This document shows positions 1 to 5,411 of a DNA stretch of 10,948 nt, one piece after another (the stretch's first letter is position 1; each line of letters begins with the position of its first letter). This DNA comes from Methyloceanibacter sp. Its GTDB lineage: Bacteria; Pseudomonadota; Alphaproteobacteria; Rhizobiales; Methyloligellaceae. Location: the NCBI GenBank assembly GCA_022865725.1, contig JALHTP010000085.1:1-10948 (forward strand), in the 5' to 3' direction. Below the pieces are notes generated by a model. That model was not told the origin of the DNA and ran no database searches. It worked only from the letters and a program-made list of their open reading frames with translations. The position numbers and the translations under genes are program-made.

Positions 1-24
1 CACCTCGTTGAAACTGGTCTGCAT
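1..24 (-). CDS. glcF: Glycolate oxidase iron-sulphur subunit GlcF, N-terminal fragment (cut by window edge)
   Basis: Eight codons are visible, reading MQTSFNEV from an ATG at 24-22; the rest lies beyond the left edge. GlcF proteins commonly begin MQT(N/S)F, and glcF is the expected third gene after glcD and glcE. The start lies 8 bases past the glcE stop codon, with a purine-rich GGCGGGA just upstream, so it should be co-transcribed with glcE. In the known enzyme GlcF carries two 4Fe-4S clusters plus CCG domains and passes electrons from the flavin subunits to the respiratory chain. None of those motifs can be seen here, so the call rests on the start sequence and position. Confidence 0.8.
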
Positions 25-32
25 CGTCCCGC

Positions 33-1256
33 CTAGATCCCCGGATACATGCGGCCGGGATTGAGGATTCCCACCGGATCGAACGCCCGCTTGAGCGATT
101 GGGTCAGCGCCATGAGCGGGGGATCGAGCGGCTGGAACACGTCGATGACGGCCCGCGCCTGCGCCTCGGCCCGGATCAGTGTGGCATGACCGCCGAATTC
201 GGCAAGGGTGCGGCGGATCTCGACAGCGCCCGCATCGGAGATCGGCGGCGTTTCGAGCCAGATGAGACCGCCGGACCAGTCGTAAAGGACGCGCACGCCG
301 ATCTTGCGCGCGATCGCGCCGATCAACTTCGGTGCGGTGGCGGGCGGCGTGGAAATGCGCCACAACGGACGCGACGATTTCTGGAACATCCGGAGCGCCC
401 TGATTTCGTTCCAGAAGATGCGGCTCCGCGCGGTGTCGAGCTCGAGCGCAGGCGCATAGGCCTGGAGCATTTGTTTCAACCGGCTCGAGCGGTAGCGGGC
501 CGAGGCCGGAAAATTCTCGACCCTGACGGCGGTGACCGAGGCGCCAGCGTTGGCGATCTCCTGATCGGAGAAATGCTCGGCGAGGCCGGCATGAACATGC
601 ACGGTGCCCGACACCTCGTAGGGCGTGCCAAGGGCCGCGCTCAACACCTGAACGCCGGTCGGATCGGCAAGACCGAAACAGAGAACGGTGCGCATTTCGC
701 GCTGGGCCGGGAGCACTTTCAGCGCAATCTCGGTCATCACCGCGAGCGTCCCCCACGAGCCGGCAAGGCCGCGGGCGAGATCATAGCCGGTGACGTTCTT
801 CATCACCCTCCCCCCCGATCTGATGGTCTCGCCCCGTCCGTTGACCGCCTGGACCCCGAGCACATGGTCACGCGCCGAGCCCGAATGGATACGCCTGGAG
901 CCTGAGAGATTGGTGGCAATGACCCCGCCGATCGTGCCCTGCCCGGGACCAAAGCCGAGCATCGGGCCGAGATCGACCGGCTCGAAGGGAAGCTCCTGGT
1001 CGTTCTCGGCGAGCGCCTGCTCGATCTGGGCGAGCGGCGTGCCGGCCAGCGCCACCAGCACGAGCTCGCTCGGCTCGTAGATGGGAATGCCGATCAGGCT
1101 CTCGGTGCTCAGCACCGCGCCATATTGCACGGGGCGTCCGACCTCGCGCTTGGTGCCGCGGCCCATCACCTCCAAGGGCGTCCGCGTATCGGCGGCCTCG
1201 GCGACGAGATAGGCAAGCTCCTCCACCGTATCGGGAGCATGGAAGCCGACACGCAT
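33..1256 (-). CDS. glcE: Glycolate oxidase FAD-binding subunit GlcE
   Basis: A 407-residue protein with one FAD-binding PCMH-type domain, the second flavin subunit of the membrane-associated GlcDEF 2-hydroxyacid oxidase (glycolate to glyoxylate; D-lactate is a common side substrate). FAD-domain signatures are GRGTKREVGRP at about residues 32-42 and GQGTIGGVIATNLSG at about 106-120. The C-terminal end LNPGRMYPGI is typical of GlcD/GlcE family members, where the LNPG loop lies near the flavin. Length is slightly above the E. coli protein (about 350). The ATG at 1256 has no clear Shine-Dalgarno site. An in-frame GTG at 1268-1266 would overlap the glcD stop as GTGA, has a GGA five bases upstream and would add VTGH, so the true start may be 1268. 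It lies between glcD and glcF on the minus strand. FAD family certain; substrate inferred. Confidence 0.92.
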   Translation of the reverse strand: MRVGFHAPDTVEELAYLVAEAADTRTPLEVMGRGTKREVGRPVQYGAVLSTESLIGIPIYEPSELVLVALAGTPLAQIEQALAENDQELPFEPVDLGPMLGFGPGQGTIGGVIATNLSGSRRIHSGSARDHVLGVQAVNGRGETIRSGGRVMKNVTGYDLARGLAGSWGTLAVMTEIALKVLPAQREMRTVLCFGLADPTGVQVLSAALGTPYEVSGTVHVHAGLAEHFSDQEIANAGASVTAVRVENFPASARYRSSRLKQMLQAYAPALELDTARSRIFWNEIRALRMFQKSSRPLWRISTPPATAPKLIGAIARKIGVRVLYDWSGGLIWLETPPISDAGAVEIRRTLAEFGGHATLIRAEAQARAVIDVFQPLDPPLMALTQSLKRAFDPVGILNPGRMYPGI

Positions 1257-1264
1257 ATGGCCGG

Positions 1265-2701
1265 TCACTGGAGTCCAATTCCTTCCAGCGGGAACACCTT
1301 GCCGGGATTCAGCAGCCAATCCGGGTCGAAGGCGGCCTTGACCCGCATCTGCTGCGAAAGGTCCGTGTCGGAGAACTGCACGCGCATCAGCTCGCGCTTC
1401 TCGATGCCGACGCCATGCTCGCCGGTGAGGCAGCCGCCAAGCTCGACGCAGAGCTTCAAGATCTCCGCGCCGCACAGCTCGACGCGTTCGAGCTGAAGCG
1501 GATCGTTGGCGTTGTAGAGGATCAGCGGGTGCAGATTGCCGTCGCCGGCATGAAAGATGTTGGCCACGTCGAAGCGATATTTGCGGCAAATCCAGCCGAT
1601 CTCGTCGAGCGCCTTGGGGAGCTTGGACAGCGGGATCACGCCGTCCATGCAATAATAGTCCGACAATTGGCCGATGGCGCCGAACGCCGCCTTGCGGCCT
1701 TTCCAAATCTTGGCGCTCTCCTCGGCGCTGCCGCTCCGGCGCATCATCGTCGGATTGAAGTCCTCGGCGATCTCGCCGATCTTCTCGAGCAGCGTGTCGA
1801 TCTCGTCCTCGGAACCTTGCACCTCGACGATGAGCAGCGCCTCGACATCGAGAGGATAGCCGGCAGCGACGAAATGCTCGCAGACATGGATCGCCGGCCG
1901 GTCCATGAACTCGAGCGCCACGGGAATGATGCCGGCGGCGATGATGCCGGCGACGCAAGACCCCGCCGCCTCGTTCGATTCGAAGCCCATCAGCATCGGG
2001 CGCGCGCCCTCGGCCGCCTTGAGCAGCCGCACGGTGACCTCGGTGACGATGCCGAGCTGGCCCTCGGAGCCCACGATCAGCGCGAGGAAATCGTAGCCGG
2101 CAGGATCGAGGCTCGGCCCGCCGATATCGACGATCTCGCCGCTCATCAGCACGATGCGGACGCCGAGTACATTATTGGTGGTGACGCCGTATTTCAGGCA
2201 ATGCGCGCCGCCGGAATTGGTGGCGACATTGCCGCCGACGGTGCAGGCGATCTGGCTCGATGGATCGGGCGCGTAGAAATAGCCGTCGGCCGCGACCGCA
2301 TCGGTGATGCTTGAATTGGTGATACCGGCCTCGACGCGGGCCACGCGGTTCACCAGGTCGACGGCGAGCACCTTGTTCATGCGCGTGAGGCAAAGCACGA
2401 TCGCGTCCTCGAGCGGCAAGGCCCCGCCGGAGGGCGACGTGCCGGCGCCGCGGGGCACCACCTTGATGTGGTTCTCCTGGCAGAAGCGCAGGATGGCGCT
2501 CACCTCCTCGGTGGTTTGCGGCAGCACGACCGCGAGCGGCAGGCAGCGATAGGCCGTCAGGGCGTCGGTCTCGAAGGTGCGGCGGCCCTCCTGGTCGGTA
2601 ATCAGGATCGCCCCCGGAACGAGCTTCTTCAGCTGCTTCAGGATGTCGTTGCGGCGCTGAAGGATCGCGAGATCCGGGCTGGGCAAGGCAATGTGCGACA
2701 T
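1265..2701 (-). CDS. glcD: Glycolate/2-hydroxyacid oxidase FAD-linked subunit GlcD
   Basis: A 478-residue FAD-linked oxidase (FAD_binding_4 plus FAD-oxidase C-terminal domain), the catalytic flavin subunit of GlcDEF. FAD-binding motifs are PRGAGTSPSGGALPL at residues 83-97 and the stretch from SSQIACTVGGN to KYGVTTNN at 148-177. The C-terminal substrate/flavin domain has HAGDGNLHP at 384-392 and GEHGVGIEK at 427-435, both hallmarks of the GlcD/D-lactate dehydrogenase family. Length matches GlcD (about 480-500). The ATG at 2701 is chosen because GGAG lies five bases upstream and the protein then starts like its relatives (MSHIALPSPDLAIL); the open frame continues upstream to 2962 but that extension does not look like coding sequence. 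First gene of a minus-strand glcDEF operon, divergent from the cytochrome c gene. Glycolate is the default substrate, but D-lactate is quite possible given the neighbouring lutABC. Confidence 0.95.
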   Translation of the reverse strand: MSHIALPSPDLAILQRRNDILKQLKKLVPGAILITDQEGRRTFETDALTAYRCLPLAVVLPQTTEEVSAILRFCQENHIKVVPRGAGTSPSGGALPLEDAIVLCLTRMNKVLAVDLVNRVARVEAGITNSSITDAVAADGYFYAPDPSSQIACTVGGNVATNSGGAHCLKYGVTTNNVLGVRIVLMSGEIVDIGGPSLDPAGYDFLALIVGSEGQLGIVTEVTVRLLKAAEGARPMLMGFESNEAAGSCVAGIIAAGIIPVALEFMDRPAIHVCEHFVAAGYPLDVEALLIVEVQGSEDEIDTLLEKIGEIAEDFNPTMMRRSGSAEESAKIWKGRKAAFGAIGQLSDYYCMDGVIPLSKLPKALDEIGWICRKYRFDVANIFHAGDGNLHPLILYNANDPLQLERVELCGAEILKLCVELGGCLTGEHGVGIEKRELMRVQFSDTDLSQQMRVKAAFDPDWLLNPGKVFPLEGIGLQ

Positions 2702-2809
2702 CGAGGCTCCGAGCGCGTCCGTATCAAGATCAAGTCTTCGAGGAATTCCGCGAGCCCTAGTGTTTCGCATGCTTAAGGGTTGGCGGGCAATACGCCGCGG
2801 CCGAAGGAA

Positions 2810-2827
2810 CCGCGCCTTGCGGCGCGG
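2810..2827 (-). promoter_or_regulatory. Perfect GC-rich hairpin in the presumed glcD leader, GNRA loop on the minus strand
   Basis: Read on the minus strand the sequence is CCGCGCC-GCAA-GGCGCGG, a perfect 7-bp stem closed by a GCAA loop, which fits the GNRA tetraloop class known to be unusually stable. It sits about 110 bases upstream of the glcD start, so it would be in the 5' untranslated RNA if transcription starts further upstream. No U-tract follows on either strand, so an ordinary intrinsic terminator is unlikely. Structure is seen; function is unknown. Confidence 0.45.
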
Positions 2828-2882
2828 CGGCGCCCGCAACAATTGGGCCTCCTCCGAGTTAGGATGCCGCAGGCACCGGCTT

Positions 2883-2910
2883 TTGAGCAGCTTATGCGTT
2901 CTGCTACAGT
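2883..2910 (+). promoter_or_regulatory. Candidate sigma-70 promoter of the cytochrome c gene
   Basis: TTGAGC at 2883-2888 (-35) and TACAGT at 2905-2910 (-10) are separated by 16 bases, and TG at 2902-2903 gives an extended -10. The predicted transcript would start near 2917, giving a leader of roughly 90 bases that carries the 2952-2991 hairpin. The assignment is by pattern only. Confidence 0.4.
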
Positions 2911-2951
2911 CGCCGGAATAATAACAAGACTGAAGAGGAGAACGCTGGGCA

Positions 2952-2991
2952 ATCGTCCGCACAGGCCCTGGAGAACTCTTGGGCGGACGGT
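2952..2991 (+). promoter_or_regulatory. Leader hairpin just upstream of the cytochrome c ribosome binding site
   Basis: CGTCCGC at 2954-2960 pairs perfectly with GCGGACG at 2983-2989; a G-U and an A-U pair extend the stem to nine pairs (2952-2960 with 2983-2991). The loop is 22 bases. The stem ends three bases before the AAGGAGG Shine-Dalgarno site, so it could protect the mRNA 5' end or affect ribosome loading. It does not match a riboswitch I know; a glycine aptamer was considered and not supported. Confidence 0.4.
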
Positions 2992-2994
2992 CTT

Positions 2995-3001
2995 AAGGAG
3001 G
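2995..3001 (+). promoter_or_regulatory. Strong Shine-Dalgarno site of the cytochrome c gene
   Basis: AAGGAGG, a seven-base perfect match to the 16S rRNA 3' end, six bases before the ATG at 3008. It fixes the start of this gene against the longer open frame that begins at 2780, and it is the best ribosome binding site in the window, suggesting high translation. Confidence 0.85.
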
Positions 3002-3007
3002 ATTGAG

Positions 3008-3388
3008 ATGAGGAGTTTTCAACCTTGTGGACTTGCTGCCGTTGGGTTTCTTGCTTTGAGCGGACCGGCGCTCGCCGAAGGCGACGCCACCAAGGGTAAA
3101 GCGGACTTCGCCAAATGCGGCATCTGCCACACGTTCGACAAGAACGTCATCGGACCGGAGCTTAAGGGCATTGTCGGACGGAAAGCCGCGAGCGCCGCCG
3201 ACTTCGCTTACTCTCCGGGCATGAAGAAGCTCGGCGAGGAGGGCTTCGTCTGGACCCCGGAGAACATCGACAAGTGGATTGCGAATCCGAAGGCGATGCT
3301 TCCGGATTCGCCCATGGGCCAGTTGTTCCCGGGAGTTGCCGATGCTCAGGAACGGGCCGACATCATCGCCTATTTGAAGACGCAATAA
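3008..3388 (+). CDS. Periplasmic class I cytochrome c (c2/c550-like)
   Basis: A 126-residue precursor. Residues 1-23 form a Sec signal peptide ending in ALA before EGDA, leaving a mature protein of about 103 residues, the usual size of a small soluble class I cytochrome c. One heme-binding motif is present, Cys37-Gly-Ile-Cys40-His41; the Met near the C-terminal end in PDSPMGQLFPG is the likely sixth iron ligand, although this loop is about two residues longer than in the common form. The end, ERADIIAYLKTQ, is the typical C-terminal helix. It lies alone between the divergent glcD operon and the convergent TRAP gene. The position suggests it may take electrons from the hydroxyacid oxidation enzymes, but GlcDEF and LutABC are usually thought to feed quinone, so this is inference; a general respiratory role is equally possible. 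Confidence 0.93.
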   Translation: MRSFQPCGLAAVGFLALSGPALAEGDATKGKADFAKCGICHTFDKNVIGPELKGIVGRKAASAADFAYSPGMKKLGEEGFVWTPENIDKWIANPKAMLPDSPMGQLFPGVADAQERADIIAYLKTQ

Positions 3389-3397
3389 GGTTTCGCG

Positions 3398-4495
3398 TCA
3401 CGGCGCGGCTTTCGGCTCGGCCGAGACGTTTGGCGCCGGCGATGCGGTTGGCGCCGGCTGAACCTGTGACGCGCCTTGGGCGGACTTGGCGCGGAATTTC
3501 TCGATGTCGTCGATGACCGCCTTGAAGAAATAATCCTGATCGCCCTCTTCCTTGGCGATTGCCATCCAGGCCTGGCGCAGGGCCGCAAGTCCGTCCTCCG
3601 GCCAATTCTCGACGCGGACCCCGTCCTTGGCGAGAGTGGCAAGCGCGTCGGCCTGAAGTTTGGCGCTCCCTTCGAGCGTCGCCTGGAGCGTGGCGAGACA
3701 CGCGCCCTCGATCAGCCCGCGCTGGTGGTCCGAAAGCGCCTCCCAGCGATCCTTGTTGAGGATGAGCTCGAGCACCGTCTCGGGCTGGTGCCAGCCCGGT
3801 ACATAAATGAGCTTGATTTTGTCCTTGAGGCCGAGTTCGGCGTCCACGGCGGGCGGATAGAGCTCGGCTGCGTCGATCTGCCCCTTCGCAAAAGCGGCGA
3901 CTACGTCGCCGCCCGGCACCAGCACGGTGGTGGCGCCGAGCCGCGCCATGACCCGGCCGCCGAGCCCGAAGATACGCATGCGCAAGCCTTTGATGTCCTC
4001 TTTGCTCTTGATCTCCTTCACGAACCAGCCGCCAGCTTCCGCGCCGCCGAAGGCGCAAGGCATGACGTGGACCTTGAGCCCCGCGTGGTCGTACATCTCC
4101 TGGTAGAGCTTCCTGCCGTTCCCCGTCTCGAACCAATCGAGATAAGTCTTGGCGTCGGGGCCGAAAGGGAAGCCTGAGAAAAGCGCCGCGGCGGGGAGCT
4201 TGGCCGACCAGTAGCTCGCCGTTGTAAAGCCGGCATCGACGCTGCCGCTCGCGACTTTGTCGAGGATCTCCTGGGGCTTGGTCCCGTCCCCCGGCTGCTT
4301 CAGATCGAGCAGCAAAGCCCCGCCGGAGCGCTCCTCGATCAGTTTTGCGAGGCTCGAAGCAGGCTCGCCGAGGCCAGGCATGTGCGTGCCGTAGGCGAGA
4401 GGCGTGACGAGGGTCACGGGCTCGGCAGCTTCGGCCCGCGCGCCCAAGGGCGGCAGCAGCAACAGCGCCAGCAATGCCAGGGCTCGTGCCCGCAT
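3398..4495 (-). CDS. TRAP transporter solute-binding protein, DctP family (TakP/lactate-binding-like)
   Basis: A 365-residue periplasmic binding protein. Residues 1-21 are a signal peptide with a Leu/Ala core ending ARA before EA. The DctP fold is recognisable from SVDAGFTTASYW (85-96), GGWFVKEIKSKEDIKGLRMRI (about 155-175) holding the conserved Arg174 that normally binds the substrate carboxylate, PGGDVVAAFAKGQIDAAEL (194-212) and YVPGWHQPETVLELILNK (231-248). These place it near the TakP/TTHA0766 subgroup, which binds 2-oxoacids or lactate. The Tyr-rich segment before PGW in those relatives reads KLIYV here, so specificity may differ. The last 25 or so residues are an unusual Pro/Ala/Ser-rich tail. 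GGGAAGGA precedes the ATG. No DctQ or DctM gene is next to it, so it must use a membrane subunit pair encoded elsewhere. Lactate or glycolate uptake is inferred from lutABC and glcDEF on either side. Confidence 0.9.
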   Translation of the reverse strand: MRARALALLALLLLPPLGARAEAAEPVTLVTPLAYGTHMPGLGEPASSLAKLIEERSGGALLLDLKQPGDGTKPQEILDKVASGSVDAGFTTASYWSAKLPAAALFSGFPFGPDAKTYLDWFETGNGRKLYQEMYDHAGLKVHVMPCAFGGAEAGGWFVKEIKSKEDIKGLRMRIFGLGGRVMARLGATTVLVPGGDVVAAFAKGQIDAAELYPPAVDAELGLKDKIKLIYVPGWHQPETVLELILNKDRWEALSDHQRGLIEGACLATLQATLEGSAKLQADALATLAKDGVRVENWPEDGLAALRQAWMAIAKEEGDQDYFFKAVIDDIEKFRAKSAQGASQVQPAPTASPAPNVSAEPKAAP

Positions 4496-4619
4496 CGTCC
4501 TTCCCTTCCCCCTGCCCCGCGCCCTTATGCCCCGCGAATTCGGATTTCTTGAGTCGCGCCGCCGATGCTACATCCTGGCTCCACTCTCCCGCCACAACGT
4601 GAAAAGCTCGGCCGGCCCC
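4496..4619. promoter_or_regulatory. Divergent promoter region between the TRAP binding-protein gene and lutA
   Basis: 124 bases that must hold both promoters unless lutA is read from further away. Visible elements are a perfect 8-base palindrome, CGAATTCG, at 4535-4542, and TTGAG at 4549-4553 followed by TGCTACA at 4566-4572. The same two boxes occur in the candidate cytochrome promoter (2883 and 2902), but here they are two bases closer, leaving a short 14-base spacer. lutA has no good Shine-Dalgarno site before its ATG. I cannot assign an operator to a named regulator. Confidence 0.35.
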
Positions 4620-5411
4620 ATGATCTCCTCGCCTGCCCCATCGCAGCAAGGCCCGCTGGTCGGCCTGTTCGTCACCTGCCTCGTGGATTTGTTCCGGCCA
4701 AGCATAGGCTTTGCCGCGATCAAGCTGCTGGAGGCGGGAGGCGCCCGCGTCGAGGTGCCACGCGCGCAGACCTGCTGCGGCCAGCCCGCCTATAATTCCG
4801 GCGACCGCAAGGACGCTGCGGCAATCGCCCGCCAGGTGGTCGAGACCTTCGAGCGTTTCGACTATGTGGTTGCGCCATCAGGATCATGCGCCGGCATGTT
4901 GCGCCTCCATTACCCGCGCCTTCTCGACGATGATCCCGAATATGCGGAGCGCGCCGCCGCGCTTGCCGCCAAGAGCTTCGAGCTGACGTCCTTCCTGGTT
5001 GGGGTGCTCGGGGTCGGCCAAGTCGACGCGGCCTATGCGGGGCGCGTCACCTATCACGATTCATGCTCGTCGTTGCGTGAGCTGCATGTGCGGGAGGCGC
5101 CGCGGCGGCTGTTGGCAAGCGTGGACGGGCTGTCGCTGATCGAGCTTGGCGAGAGCGAGGTGTGCTGCGGCTTCGGCGGCGCCTTCTCGGTCAAACATCC
5201 GGAAATCTCCGGCGCCATCCTCGACGCCAAGGTGCGCGACATCCTCGGCACCGGCGCCACCACCGTGCTCGCCGGCGATCTCGGCTGCCTGATGCATATC
5301 GCCGGCCGGCTCGCCCGCGAGCGCGCCATTGTCGAAGCGCGCCATGTGGCGGAGGTGCTGGCCGGCATGACGGAGGACCCGGCCATCGCCGCTCCCCGGC
5401 AGAGGCGATGA
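4620..5411 (+). CDS. lutA: Lactate utilization protein A, CCG-domain iron-sulphur subunit
   Basis: A 263-residue LutA/YkgE/LldE-family protein with two cysteine-rich CCG domains. Domain one uses Cys20 (FVTCLVDLFRP), Cys52-Cys53 (TCCGQPAYNSG) and Cys90 (PSGSCAGM); domain two uses Cys149 (HDSCS), Cys182-Cys183 (VCCGFGGAFSVKHPEISG) and Cys223 (GCLMH). This spacing matches the family, where the CCG domains hold iron-sulphur clusters. With LutB and LutC it oxidises L-lactate to pyruvate in the cytoplasm, as shown for Bacillus subtilis LutABC and Shewanella LldEGF. The ATG at 4620 gives about 13 residues before the usual VGLFVTC start; an in-frame GTG at 4599 is an alternative, and neither has a clear ribosome binding site. 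Its TGA overlaps the lutB ATG as ATGA, so the two are translationally coupled. Confidence 0.95.
   Translation: MISSPAPSQQGPLVGLFVTCLVDLFRPSIGFAAIKLLEAGGARVEVPRAQTCCGQPAYNSGDRKDAAAIARQVVETFERFDYVVAPSGSCAGMLRLHYPRLLDDDPEYAERAAALAAKSFELTSFLVGVLGVGQVDAAYAGRVTYHDSCSSLRELHVREAPRRLLASVDGLSLIELGESEVCCGFGGAFSVKHPEISGAILDAKVRDILGTGATTVLAGDLGCLMHIAGRLARERAIVEARHVAEVLAGMTEDPAIAAPRQRR

Larger units (their letters stand above)
2702..3007. other. Divergent intergenic control region between glcD and the cytochrome c gene
   Basis: 306 bases without a convincing gene. It holds a stable hairpin (2810-2827), a candidate plus-strand promoter (2883-2910), a leader hairpin (2952-2991) and a strong ribosome binding site (2995-3001). 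It also has an imperfect 18-base dyad, TTCGAGGAA/TTCCGCGAG, at 2737-2754, placed 36 bases before the glcD start. I see no convincing minus-strand -35/-10 pair for glcD. Both strands are partly open in this stretch, but the translations are Arg-rich and look like shadow frames. Confidence 0.7.

Noticed and set aside
99..905. Long plus-strand frame opposite glcE
   Set aside because: Arg/Gly/Asp-rich translation with no family signature; it is the antisense shadow of a clear glcE frame in GC-rich DNA. Similar long antisense frames at 1415-2314, 5054-6970 and 7684-8847 were rejected for the same reason.
2790..2860. Glycine riboswitch upstream of the cytochrome gene (CCGAAGG is present)
   Set aside because: CCGAAGG at 2801-2807 resembles part of the glycine aptamer core, but the partner elements (GGAGAG and CUCUCAGG type segments) are not in place.
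2780..3007. Extended N-terminus for the cytochrome c gene
   Set aside because: The extra 76 residues are Arg-rich and would bury the signal peptide. The perfect Shine-Dalgarno site at 2995-3001 sets the start at 3008.
4404..4619. Upstream extension of lutA overlapping the TRAP gene start
   Set aside because: It would overlap the divergent gene's signal-peptide codons and the control region, and the added sequence does not resemble LutA proteins.
4890..4935. Missing fourth cysteine in the first CCG domain of LutA (CAGM instead of CxxC)
   Set aside because: As I recall the family, LutA proteins, including the B. subtilis one, also have a single Cys followed by Met here, so this is normal for the family.
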